Shown: in pieces, positions 1 through 11,403 of the stretch
How the letters are laid out: the number at the start of each line of letters is the position of its first letter
How positions within the stretch are numbered: the first letter of the stretch is position 1
NCBI GenBank assembly: GCA_905221605.1
Contig: CAJNDS010002549.1
Location: forward strand, 124,001 to 188,000
DNA from: Symbiodinium natans
Taxonomy: Eukaryota > Sar > Dinophyceae > Suessiales > Symbiodiniaceae
Reading direction: 5' to 3'
Length of the DNA stretch: 64,000 nt
The notes under the pieces: model-generated
What the model was told of the DNA's origin: nothing
Databases searched by the model: none
What the model saw: only the letters and a program-made list of their open reading frames with translations
Position numbers and translations under genes: made by a program

Positions 1-1
1 T

Positions 2-472
2 GCTGTGGGATGTCGACTCATGCTGTATGCCCACCTCTCCTGTCCAAAGGACGTGATGATGGCGCGCCTTGGCTCACGACAAGATCGGGAAGGAGATGAC
101 CAGCTGGGGCTGGCAGAGATGGACGATGCTAGCCGTGTGCGGTCCTACTTAGAGCGGGCAGATGAAGAGGCAAAAACTTTCAAAACCCATGCAGAGAAAG
201 AACCCAACACTCGAGTCTTCATTGACCTTGACGCCACGCAGAAGATCCAGGCCTTGGTAGACGACGTGGTCGACCGCCTAACTGCCTTTGCACAGTCACG
301 CGGCGAGAATTTGGGGGATGCGCTGACAGCCGCAACACCCCTGGACTCCGTGGACTGGAACTTGCACATGTCGGAGGTCGCCAGCCAGCTTGATCAGCAG
401 TTCCATCCAGATGGGAAGCCGCGGGATCCAGCGACCACAGGCTGTGAGAGTGAAAAGTCCCTCCCGAAGTAG
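2..472 (+). CDS. C-terminal part of a nucleoside-monophosphate-kinase-like protein (5' end outside window)
   Basis: The frame is open from the first bases and stops at 470-472, giving about 156 residues, so the N-terminus (P-loop, NMP-binding part) would lie upstream. Visible features resemble the C-terminal half of adenylate/UMP-CMP kinases: a Cys-Pro-Lys-x-Val-Met-x-x-Arg-Leu stretch (the strand that precedes the LID), an acidic LID-like segment, an Arg-Val pair followed by a Tyr helix, and then a Val-Phe-Ile-Asp-Leu-Asp-Ala-Thr strand like the kinase C-terminal strand. These enzymes transfer phosphate between ATP and nucleoside monophosphates. About 45 residues beyond the kinase-like end are polar and unassigned. 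Family assignment is by resemblance only and the catalytic P-loop cannot be seen; an unrelated helical protein remains possible. Confidence 0.5.
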   Translation, partial: AVGCRLMLYAHLSCPKDVMMARLGSRQDREGDDQLGLAEMDDASRVRSYLERADEEAKTFKTHAEKEPNTRVFIDLDATQKIQALVDDVVDRLTAFAQSRGENLGDALTAATPLDSVDWNLHMSEVASQLDQQFHPDGKPRDPATTGCESEKSLPK

Positions 473-2516
473 TGCAGCCCAGGCTGATCGTATGTGTCTC
501 CAGTCCTTGCTGCTTGAATTGCTGCTTGAATCACTGATGTGCACGATGAGGATGGAATCTCTTCAACACTTGCCCTGCTGGCTCAACAGTATGTAGCTGG
601 AACAACCGGCAAGGTGGGCCACAGGGGGCCTACACGCAGCCCAGCGCAGGCCTGAATCCGGCTGAGGTTACTTGCTCGGCTTGTCCCGTCCTCCAGTCTT
701 TGGGTCTTCTCACGCAGGCTGCAGCACCGAGAGCCGACAAGCACAGGCTGTCAGACTGCGCTGTCGCAAGGGGTTCAGGGCCGGGATCTTCGGATGCTGC
801 TGGTTGGCTTCGTTTTGAGGGGAGCACGGAGGGCAATGACAATAGACTCAGTAGACCCTAGATCTCGCGAGACGTGGAGACTGGACTTTGCTACCCCCAA
901 ACCCAAACGGTGCCTTCAGCACATTTTTAAGCACGTGACGCTGCTTGCGACCCTGGGTGGTCCTGGTATTGTAGCAGGTGTTGTGGGAGGACTTCCCAAT
1001 TCTCCTGGATCCCTGAAACCCAGAACCGATGAATGATTGCGAGGATGGCTGTCTACTTTGCCCTGCGCTCAGCTTTACATCTGAGGAAGTGGGTTCAGTG
1101 GAGGCACGGCACGGGTGGCGCCACTGTGGATGCTGTTGGCAAGCTATGCGAGTGCACAAATACTCCCGGCTGAAACTGGTAGGCTTTGGTTTCTTGTGTC
1201 CCGGTGCATGAGTTAAATCCTGCTCATAAGTTCACAAGGGTTTGTGACCCTGCCCCAACAAGGTCAGGCACAGGGCGCTCGAACATGCCCTGGTATATCC
1301 TGGTATCATTTGCTCGTTGTGTGACGCAGCTCCTCAAGCCGGTCCTCGGCTTTGGAGATTTTAGGCCCAGAGCAGCCGGGTTTTGGATCAAAGTCTCACC
1401 GCAGATGGAGCAGCCTTTGCTAGGCCCGGGCGTGTTTTTCGTTCTTTTACTGCAGTCTGCACCTTCACTCTTCAGGTATTGGTGAGTTCGGGGTTGCACG
1501 AAACCACACTGGAGAATTCCCACTTCCAACTGGGCCCAGCACGAAGCCTCAATGCCTCAAAACCCCAAGCCCTCGGCGGGCGTGTCTGCGCCACACCCGA
1601 CATGCCAAATGCTCTTGCAGATTTTTGCGCTTGGAGCTTCGACGACCTAGCCTCGCGGCACCTCCCGAGAACACCACACATCAACTCCGTTGCTCCATTG
1701 CTCCGCTCCGCTCTCAGGGCTTTAGGATTTTCCCAAGCGCAGAAAGCTTATGGCAGAAAAAGGGGCTGGGTAAGAGACCGGGGTTCAAAAAATGGGTTGT
1801 AGAGCTATGTAGAGTTTATGGTTTGGGGTGGGCCCAAGGGCCTCCCAACCAGCGAAAGGCTACTGCTTGACATCAGTCGAGTGCCCTGCCACCCAAAGCA
1901 GAGGCTATGTGTCTGTTTAATGCGGTCTTTGCAAAGTGACATGACCAAGCGGCCCGGACTGATGCCAATGTGCTGCTTGTTATTCAATTAGCTGGCCGAT
2001 AGGGCTGAACAGAAGAAGATCCCGGCTGGAAGCCCTTGTCATGCAAAGTCAGAAACCCCTGTTCTCGCAGAGCTACTCGTCCCTCGCATCTAGGCCTGGT
2101 TCCAGGAATGAGTGCATGTAGCACGACCCTGTAAGGCTAAGAATCCCTGAGCAGAGTTAGAGCCTGAGAGCGAGAAAGATCGGTGTGCAGGCAAGAAGAA
2201 AGTCGTGCCGAAAAGGCCGGAGCCGGGTCAGTGGACGTGTGTCCCGTGGTGTGTCCCGTCGTCCCTTCTATCTTTTGGTTTATCTTGCCTCAGGCCAAAA
2301 GACGACTTGAAGGCCAAGCTTCCCTTGATTCTGCGGTATCCGAAAACCTTCAACCTGCGACTTGCATGCAAAAAATCATGCAACGGCTTTCAAGGACTTG
2401 GGGGAGGGGGAGATTGGGGTGGGGACACGAGCACAAGGCATGGCTTCGGGGACGGCTTGAACTACCGCTTGCACCCATGGACCTGACCTTGCGAACCTGT
2501 GCCGCCATGTGCCTAG
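473..2516. other. no recognised gene
   Basis: About 2 kb with short overlapping open frames on both strands and no recognisable protein family, tandem repeat or RNA fold. The last part (from about 2180) may contain 5' exons of the K+ channel that follows, but I could not place them. Confidence 0.4.
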
Positions 2517-2956
2517 GTTCTGCATCCTTATCTATTTCTTGGTCGGCTTTGCGGTGCTCCAGTGGCAGGAAGACTGGTCATGGTCGACGGTCGTGTACGT
2601 CATGGCGCAAATTGTCACCACTATCGGCCCCAGCCCGAGTTGGTCTGGGTGATCTCAAATTCTCAGAACCTTGAGGACCTAGAACTTAAATTGTTTTGGA
2701 GTTTGCCATCCCGAGTCAGAGGCTTAAATGCTGGCCTAAACCCTAGCAAGCGTGGAGCTGCGCAGGCTATGGCGATGTCACAGTTCACAACGGCGGGAAG
2801 ATCTTTATGACCTTCTACGTGCTACTGGGGATATTGCTGGTGGCGGATGCCATCAACAACTTCTTTGATACCGTGCGTCGGGGCAACAAAGAAACATGAT
2901 GTTGAGTTTAGTTCGTGAGTTGCAGTAGTTAATAGTTATGATACATATATATACAG

Positions 2957-2998
<42 letters not shown>

Positions 2999-4513
2999 CT
3001 ATCCATCTATCTATATATATATATATATATACATATATGTTTAAGGCACTAGCTCGTGGCACAGCACAGCTCGGTCCATCACGCTTAAGGCTCGACAAGG
3101 CAGAGAGCGAGCTTGGGGATGTGATGAAGAGCATCGAGTCGGCCATGGCGGGGAAAAAAGCGAAGGACTACAATCCGAGGTGCGCAAGTCCTGTGAAAGA
3201 TCAGCTTGTGTAAGCCTCTGTGCTGTCTTTTGGGTGCTGCTGATGCATAGATCCTCGGCATTCAAGGCGCCAGGTGTGGGTGGACCTGATCATTGCCATC
3301 GTGAGCTATGTCATTTTCGTGTTGATCTGGGTCGCGTTCTTTGCCACCTATGCAGCTTGTATGCAGAGCATGTAGCAGCCAAAGTGTTCCGGTTGGCTCC
3401 AATCCACCTCAGGAACACTGCACATGCGTGGTCGGAGGCGAACGCCTGGATGGCTGCAAGGACGATGACTGTGTAGCCACGGGCGGCCATGAACTGACTG
3501 TTATTGATGCGTTTTACATGGTACCTGGGCTGAGCTGAAGCTAGACTCAGCTAGACCGACTTGTAGCGGCTGAACGCTTCGATCCGCCCCATGGAATCGA
3601 AGCTCAGGCTGTCATAACATTCTCCACAGTCGGCTTCGGCGACTTCACTCCATCAACCCACCTTGGTCGGATCTTGGGCTCCGCGTGGATGATCATGGGA
3701 ACGCTTGCGTTTGCAAACTTAGTGCCTTGCCACGCACATTCGTGACTTTGCCAGGCAGGTGGTGCTTCTCACAGCTGACCTGTTTATCATTAAAGTCCCA
3801 TTGCAGTCGCTTGATACCCCTGAGTCATGGTGCTGATTGTGAGGTTGGTGCGGTGTCCAAGCTGTTGCGCGGTAAACGGTCCGAGTACTTGAAGAAGTGC
3901 GCAATGACACGAGAAGCGTTCAAGCTGGTTGATGAGGATGTTTTTGTGCATGGGAAAGCTTGACTGCGTGTGACATGGGTTTTGTGGATGGTGGTTGGGT
4001 GCAAGCACAATCGAGCGAATTAAGGTCTAAGGCCATTCTTGCACAATGCCCCCCCCCCCACCCCCAATCAAAACTGCCTCGCAAAGCCCAAGCCCCATTC
4101 GGGAGGATGGCTCTGGTTCCATCGACCGTGCTGAGTTTTTGCGCTACATCCTGGTCAGAGAGGGCAAGGCAGGTGTTCCGAACATTTGGGGAGTTTTAAT
4201 GCCTGATGATTCAATGCCGCCTCGCTCTGGGGATCTTTGCTGGCTTTTCGCCTGTAGGGGGCCATTCACATTGTCAGACATCACGTGCGTAGCTGCATGG
4301 TCCAGCCAGGTTTCTCGCGAAACTCTGGAGCAGATAGACAAGCTCTTTGACTCCCTCGAAGCTTAGCTGGCGTAATAGATGGTCACAGATGCAGTCTTCG
4401 CTGCCACGTGCTGCCAGCAGCATTGCAAAGCGGAACCTCAGGACAGCGATCGCAGTGGCAAGTTGAGCTTCGATGAAATCAACAGCAAGTTCGAAGAAGC
4501 TGACAAGCTATGA
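2517..4513 (+). CDS. two-pore-domain K+ channel (TPK-type) with EF hands, multi-exon
   Basis: Spliced gene for a plasma or vacuolar membrane K+ channel likely gated by Ca2+. Exon 2517-2626 encodes a membrane helix and the first pore; joined to the exon at 2766 through a GC-AG intron (2627-2765) it gives the filter TTIGYGD. The next helix follows at about 2790-2860. TM3 lies at about 3274-3352 and a Cys-rich loop at about 3390-3520. A GT-AG intron (3521-3607) precedes the second filter TVGFGD and TM4 (3608-3720). EF hand 1 (DEDGSGSIDRAE) is assembled across a GA-AG intron (3937-4105). Further introns are 4169-4309 and 4361-4441 (both GC-AG). The last exon holds EF hand 2 (DSDRSGKLSFDE) and the TGA at 4511. 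The 5' end, the linker exons around 3050-3180 and the small introns near 3340-3370 and 3721-3842 are not resolved. Two filters plus C-terminal EF hands are diagnostic of the TPK family. Confidence 0.85.
2966..3040. repeat. (AT)n microsatellite in K+ channel intron
   Basis: Almost pure TA dinucleotides with a short CTAT interruption. It lies between the P1/TM2 exon and the linker exon of the channel gene, so it is intronic. Confidence 0.9.
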
Positions 4514-7500
4514 CTGAAGTCATCTGAAGTCCCTCCAACGATGAAAGAGCGCGGCATCTGATGCAACCAGAATGTTCCAACACAGTTTTCCCCTTTTTGC
4601 GCGGAAGACGTTCATAGATCGACAGCCATAGGGCCTACAAGGGCAGCATCCTCAAGCGGATTCGCTGGAAAAGGGCGCCGATTGGCGTTGCATGGTTGAG
4701 TGGCGGCCAAATGAACCATCCTACCGACTCCTACCCATACTCTCACTCAGCAGGTAAACCTTTGTAAGATTTTGTAAGCCTCAAGCCCTGGAGCGAGAGA
4801 ACATCAGAGAACAAAGGACCATCCTTAGACGGAAAACCACAGAGAGCCTGAAACCTCGCGATCCTGAACCCGGTCTCACACGTCTCACTGGGCTGCTGGC
4901 CACAGAAGTCGTGAAGCTGACTGTGAGGTGTCCAGGGCCGGGCTTCGGTTGAGGCGTTTCTTCGGGTGCAGTCGTTGGAGAACTGAACTGAACTGGCGCG
5001 GTGCGGTCCAAGAAGCCGTGCATCGTGCCAGCACTGCAAGTTGTGACCCAAGGATCCGGCGCCAAACGCCGGCTTTCCTTGGGCCAAGGCTCCTGCCACA
5101 GTTCGTGCAGTTCCCAACAGGGTTCCTTGAAGCAACTCCGGGATGACAGGGGAAAGTGAGGATGTGAGCTGCGGCCTGGCAGGATGTGGGTTCCATGGGC
5201 TCAGTGAGCTCCACTTTCTGGGACAGCGAAGGCGCTTTTGGAGTTCTGGGGGGCTCAGACAGTCAGCCTGCTCAGCGTTTTGGCGCACGCCCGGGAGGTC
5301 TTTCAGACCCCTGGTCCACGTGGAATGCCAAGCCGTATTGGGGCGCGAAGCAGCAGTCGAGGGCCTGGCCTTGGTGAGTTTTGATGGAAAGAAGTGTTCT
5401 TGCGTTTTTTGGGCCCAGTACAGGGAAGTGACAGAACTCAGGTCAGAAAGCACCTCAATGCCACTTTCACTTCGGCACCTCAGCAACTGGAGGCGCTCGC
5501 TTCGCCAGACAGCGACCGTCGTGGTTTGTGCTTGTCGGGGTATGCGAGAGGTGGGATGCGAAGTTTGCGGCTTTCGGTGAGTACTCTGAGCCATCGGAGC
5601 TCTTGACTCGACTTATGCAGGCTGTCCGTCTGGTATCCGTGCGCTAAATCCCTGATGGCGCTCAGGTATGCTGTCGACTGGGGACAGGAACAGGCTCCGG
5701 CACCCGTAGCCATCACCACAGTCCAAGTTTCTGGGTCCCTGATGGACATGTGAGGTGAAGGGCATCCAGCGAAGCCCCAACCAGCCCTGGCAGACCGGTA
5801 TGGTAATGCCCGAAGCTTTGCTGGCGCTAGCGGGTGCAGATGTGTGGAGAATTTGGGACTTCATCCGAGCGAACTCGAAAGGTTTGCATCCTTGCCTGCT
5901 GAGCCGAGAGAAATACTGGCAGGGAGCCTCGGATGTTGATCTGCAGCATAAGGGGCTTGTGTTGCCCTGATGTGTGACCAGGTGGTGAATAGCAAGAGCA
6001 GCGGATCGTACGTGAACTCCCTAGTTACCTACAGTTGTGTGCGACAACAGACTTAGAGGCATTTAAATTTACACATATTTAGACACATTTGAAAGGAATC
6101 CCTTTGTCGGGACTCCCAGATGGCCGACGTCGTGGCATTCGATTCGGAGCCCGCGGCCAAAGCACTCTGTTCACAGTTTGCCAAACAGTACTTGGGTACT
6201 CTCAGGTGGGTGCCGGACTTTGGATATGGCTCAGACAACCCCATCTCCGTCTTGCAACTGGTATGCTCCTCAGTGCAAGGGCTGGTGCGACTTTACTCAT
6301 CATGCACTTTGTCCCCCAGGCGTTTCCATCTTCACAACGGGTGGCAGCCCCGGCAGTCGCAAGGCAGTGTAGAGTAGCGCGTGCACAGCCCCAAAAGTCC
6401 GCTGGGCATGAGATCGCAACAAGTCATGAAGCCGAAGGCGGGCATAGTGCGGATCCCAGTGCGGATCCCAAAGATTGGTGGCTCAGGTCTACGTGGTGCA
6501 GCTCGGCCCCTTGGGCGGGAAGCTCCCACAGGCCTGTCGAAAACTTAGTGTGTGTTTGCTTTATTGCGTACTGTACTGAGAGAGTACTCCTCTTACACCA
6601 TTGTTGGTAGCAGTTGCTGCGTCACACCCGGCCACGATACTGAGAGAGCTTGCTTCTTCTGACAGGCCAGCTAGATGATGATAGATGCGTTAAGCTGAAG
6701 TTTTGTGGCTGTCGATGTCATAGGTCCCCCCCTGTACCAAATGCAAACTATGTGGGCAAGTCAACAAATGGGGCTGCAACAGCAATATCTGTACAAACCT
6801 TTCGTTCTGAAGACAGCCAGGAAGTCCAGCTGATGCTTGTCAATCCAGACGCGGGGCTCTTAGGTTTCTGTGGACTGCACCAATCTGTTGGGCCAAGTTG
6901 GGAGTTGTCTATTGGCGTTGTTGTGCTGTAGCAGACTAGAGGGATCCTGACATGACAGGGCTTTGTTTAGATGTTTGGTGCTTCATGTTGGGGACCCAGT
7001 TGCCCTGCCGAGGTGCTGAAGGTGGGCTTTGCTGTCAACTCCAAGGCGCCTTCAAAACTTTAAGATTGCATGGGAGAGATGTGTCCCCAGACCCTCCGAT
7101 CCTTGGGATGTCACCTGTTCGCTTTGTCTGCGTTCGCTTCGAATCACATTACAACACGTTGTCCAGAGACGCGATGTTAAACGTGTTGTGCGATGATGCG
7201 ATCTCAGTTCCAGCAGGGGGTGCTGAGGGCATCAACTTCGTTGGGAATCTAGTTCCGGGTGGATAAGTTTCTCAAGTCAGGACGCCCAGAAGCTGATGCG
7301 AACGGGCATTGCTGTGACGCAGGCTGCCGGCCTTCCTGTCGTTCCAGTCAATGTTGGGCTTCGTTCATGTACACATCATCCCGGAGCACCCGAATCACTG
7401 CGCAATCGCAGTTGCTGTCGCCAACCCTTGCCAGGGCTCTGTTGTTGATGTGCAGGAAACGTCCAGGGCTTAGACTCCAGACCGGCCGAAGCATCTTGGA

Positions 7501-7860
7501 TGTCAAAGACGGCCAGCATAAGAGCATCACCGTGCCAAGATGTGCCAGCCGAATGGGTCTGGCATGGGGATCTGAGCAGCCCACGTCTCAGCTCCATGAG
7601 TGTCCCACGTTACTGCGTGCAGAGTATCGCCTTCACTCCGGGCACCTGCATGCCAGGTCCCTGAGTCTGCGGCGCGCTGCCAGCTCCCTCCTCCGCTGTG
7701 AGCTTCTGAAGGATCGATGCTTTGCTTTTTTGTAGTCCTGCCTATGGGGCACTTGTTGCATCTAGCTCAAGGCTTGCTCTTGTTGACTCGTCGGACTCGG
7801 CACGATCCGATGAACTCGATGTCAACGTTACATGTCGAGCCATGAGGCCTTGGGCCTTGA
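4514..7860. other. unassigned region with scattered exon-like + strand stretches
   Basis: No gene model could be built. Stretches with coding texture on the + strand are: about 5190-5370 (Gly/Ser/Trp-rich); 5430-5578; 5755-5940; 6120-6260 (MADVVAFDSEPAAKALC start); 6735-6800 (Cys-rich, CTKCKLCG); 7190-7255; 7270-7355 (reads QDAQKLMRTGIAVTQAAG); and 7370-7450 (IIPEHPNHCAIAVAVANP). They could be exons of one or more multi-exon genes separated by short introns. A 283-residue minus-strand open frame at 4743-5594 overlaps the first of these, is Ser/Arg/Pro-rich and matches no family that I know; I regard it as a shadow. Nothing here can be named. Confidence 0.35.
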
Positions 7861-7957
7861 CCCAAAGCCCCAAAGCCCCAAAGCCCCAAAGCCCCAAAGC
7901 CCCAAAGCCCCAAAGCCCCAAAGCCCCAAAGCCCCAAAGCCCCAAAGCCCCAAAGCC
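7861..7957. repeat. 8-bp tandem repeat, unit CCCAAAGC, about 12 copies
   Basis: An essentially perfect octamer array. Because 8 is not a multiple of 3 it stays open in all frames and creates spurious proline- or glycine-rich reading frames on both strands. Confidence 0.95.
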
Positions 7958-10900
7958 TTGGCGGTTGCACGATGAGGACAAGAGATGTGCCTGCTCAGAC
8001 TGGTCCAGCGAGCATTTGACGCGGGGGCCTTCAATGAAGGGTTGACGGGTCTTTGGTTGTGAGCGTACTCTAGTTTGGCTGCCTTTTCTTCGGGCTTGGG
8101 TTTGGGCTACAGGCCAACTCGGGAGGCAATGGATGACGCCTTCGGCTCGAGCTGCTTGTCATGAAGACCGTAAAGACGGTGGAGGGGTCCACAGATGTCC
8201 ACAAGGAGAATTCAGCTATGGACGTTGCCTTCTGCTTTGATGGAGCGCTCTACCCCCCGTGAAGAAGGGCGACGACCTCTTCGCACTTCGCTCTGTGCAC
8301 CCTCACAGAGTACATCTGCGTTGAGCTTGTGCCCGAAAGTCGTCGAGTTCCGCCAGTGATCGGGTGATGCTTACAAGTGATGCTTACAAGTTCGCGGATG
8401 GAGTCCGAAAGAAGCGTTGCAGTGAAGGCCAAGGTGACCATAAAGGACAATAGCGATGAGAGGAAGATCGTGCCTGAAAAGGTGTACCAAGATGACACCG
8501 TCGAGCTATCAGAAGGGCGTCCGCCAGAACTCCAAGCCTTTCACATAGAAACATCGTATTATCTGTAGATTGCAACCCCATTTGCGACGTGTGCTTCGAA
8601 CGGCTGAGCTTCTTTGCCGAACGTCGACCCTAGGTCCCGCAAGAAGCATGCCAAACGTGCCCACCCTTGGAATAACAACTCCCGGGGGCCGGAATAACTC
8701 ATTCACGATTCTCCTCCTCCGCCCCCGAAACACCCACTGATCGGAAGCGTGTTTGTTGCGCTATGCATTCAGAGCTTCACCTGAGAACTACCAAGGCCGG
8801 AACAAGTCCACTATGCAGCAGCTGCCCCAGCCAGCGTGAAGTGGGCATGGGGATCATTCTAAATTCTAAAATTCTAAAATCCTTTCGTGGAGCGCCTGTG
8901 AGGAAGTATGTGGAGTTAGTGATGGCTAGTCGAGGTTAGTTAGTCACGGTTATGTTGCAGCCAAAGAATTTGCAGTATTTGCAGTCAGCAGCACCTCCGT
9001 CAGGCTCTGGATGCATGGGTGGCACTTCGCTTGTGACCGAGCTGCAGAGTGTGTTGGCGTACCTAGTGAAGTTACCAATGCTGCGTCCAGCACAAGTCAA
9101 CCAACAAGCACAAGAGTCAGAGCAGACAGGGGCACCGATTTCGAAAGCACCAGATCCGATGGGTGCCCTGCATTGGCAGGTACTACCTGCTTCACTGAGC
9201 GGCCAGCGGCAAACGTTGGAGACCTGGACTTGCCTCCTTTGCACGAGCGGGCGTTGTGCACGGCCGCGAGCATGCGCGTTTCTTGAGTTCTATCTTGTGT
9301 AGCTTTCTACATCCGACATATACCCCGGGCTTGAGAATTAAGGAGAAGCGTTGCCGGTGGGCATGCTGTCTTCAGGTTGAGGGGTGTTGATGGGTTTGGG
9401 CAGCTGGGCCGAGAAACTCAGATCTTGGCCAGTCTTAGTTTGCTCTTGTGGGCGTTTGCGCCCTGCCGACCGACAAAGAAAGGGGTCATCAGCGTGGTGG
9501 TCGCAACCGTAGCCCGGAAACGGCTGGTGATGATAACTAGGAGGCCACGGACGATGAGGATGATGACGAGGCGACGACGAGGCATGATGAGGGCGATGAG
9601 AATGTTGTGGATGTGGTGGTCCCGGTGGTCATGGTGGTGGTGTGGCGATGGATTGTTGTTGGGTGTCCTGTGCTTCGTGCATAGCATGTTTGAAGCTGAG
9701 GCAGCTGCGACCGCATGTGAGAAGCTGTAATGACATCATGGTGCATGAGTGTACAATGCGCAACGAACAACGAACGGCGGCTTCCCTGAAGTGGGAGTGC
9801 CATGTGCCAGCTTAGTGGGTCGAATTCAGCTGCTTGACACCTTGGCCTTGTTTGTTTCTTCCTTTTTTTGTTTTTCTTTTAACATCTGCCATCTGCTGGT
9901 GTCGTTGAGGGCGACGTGGTGTCAAGCTGTCCTGGCGTGGCAGGACATGACTTGCACTGAAGGCTGCAGTGCCAGCGCAACACTCGAGGAAGAGAGGCCC
10001 TGGAAGCGATAAATCCTGCAAGAAGTTGCTCCGAGCATGGCAAAAACGGCATCAGTGGCGCAGCTGAGCCTTCTTCACTTGTACAGCATGTTGCCTTTCA
10101 CCATTTGCCTGCCCTTTTGTGATGAAGCAGCTGCTGAGATTGTTTGGCCGGGAAAACTAAACCGGTAGGAGTGGGTCGAAGATTAACCGGTCCTTGATGT
10201 CCCTTGCAGTTTGCAGAAGTCATTGGCGCAATTTCTGGCCATAGAATGACATGAGGATCTTGGTTTACAAAAGCCGGGGTATCTCTAACCCGCTCCTGGC
10301 CTTTGAAAACGTGGCTTGGCATGAAAGCCGCCGTTCGAAAAAAAGACTTTGAGGCGAATTTGGTTGCAAACTGCCCGTTCCCATGTGTGGCCACGGAGTG
10401 TCTTTGGCCACTGACTGTTTAAGTTGCTGTGGCGGACGATTGGCTGCTGTCGGCCAACTGCGCTGGCTCTTCAGCACCGGGTGTGGCGAGGGCAATGGGG
10501 TGGGCCTAGGCGGCATAAGGGTAGACATTAAGCGCAGAGTAGGACTCGATACTGGCGTGCCGGCAGACTTGGGTTTCGGTAGCTTTCCACCTTATTTCGG
10601 TGCTGAGGAGAGATGCCACTTGTCCAGCGCAGCATGTGCGTGAGATCACGCGCGGCGAACACGCTCTGAAGGGGTAGAGCTGGCCAGCTCCCCATCTTCG
10701 ACGTTCATGCTCAGATCTCGTACCCTTGGCAGCTCCACCGGACTGTGCAACCCCACACTTGGAATAATTGCACCCGTTGAATTTTCTCGAAGCATCCAAG
10801 AGCAACACCGGTCCACACGTTTTGTCATTTTCTTTGCAAACCATGTCGCCCTCGTGGATTCCATGTGGCTATGGGCTCTTGGTGTTGTTGTTGAGACTCG

Positions 10901-11403
10901 ATTCATGCCTCGATTGCTTCGAGATGGAGTGCTGAGGAAGCACCCTGGTAGCTGGTTGCTACTACACATGGCAGCTTGCTAGCAGTGGCCAACGCAATGA
11001 TAAATGACGGACAGATTTCATCGGCGCGCCCTTGAAAAAGCAGGACCGTCCTGCTGAAAGTGCTTTTCCACACAGGAAGGACCTTCAATCAACCACAGGA
11101 TCAGCTGCAGTTGGTATGAATGCAAGGGTATGAATGCAAGGGTTCAGGAAGTGTTCGCATGCCTGTACCGTGTGGACCTGTGTGTTGAGGGCTTCAGAAG
11201 GAGATGCTGAGGAGTTGCAGGTCAAAAGCTGGAGTGCAAGTATCAGAGCGCAGACTGCCACTCCGACCCTACATGCGGGTCTTTAGTTGGAGGAGGGACA
11301 CATAGCCACTTAGCCTGACAAAGTACATTCTGCTCTTGTTTAAGCTTTGTCGCGGTAAATTGCATGTTGTGCTCATGGCTACCTCGTAGTTCCGGCAGCC
11401 GAC
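7958..11403. other. no recognised gene
   Basis: Short open frames only. A possible exon is 8398-8568 (MESERSVAVKAKVTIKDNS start, polar), and another lies at about 8952-9302. A GAT/ATG-rich low-complexity stretch lies at 9545-9650. A small direct repeat (TATGAATGCAAGGG twice) is at about 11115-11143. No family, RNA or mobile element was identified. Confidence 0.4.

Noticed and set aside
4743-5594. 283-codon minus-strand open frame
   Set aside because: Ser/Arg/Pro-rich with no recognisable motif. It overlaps coding-like + strand stretches, and all other genes are +.
5700-5720. CCGTAGCCAT match to the start of the dinoflagellate spliced leader
   Set aside because: Only about ten bases agree and the rest of the leader is absent, so chance is the better explanation.
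7742-8045. Proline/glycine repeat proteins across the octamer array
   Set aside because: They arise in every frame from the 8-bp repeat.
9537-9730. His/Asp-rich and Trp-rich frames
   Set aside because: Caused by GAT/ATG/GGT low-complexity DNA.
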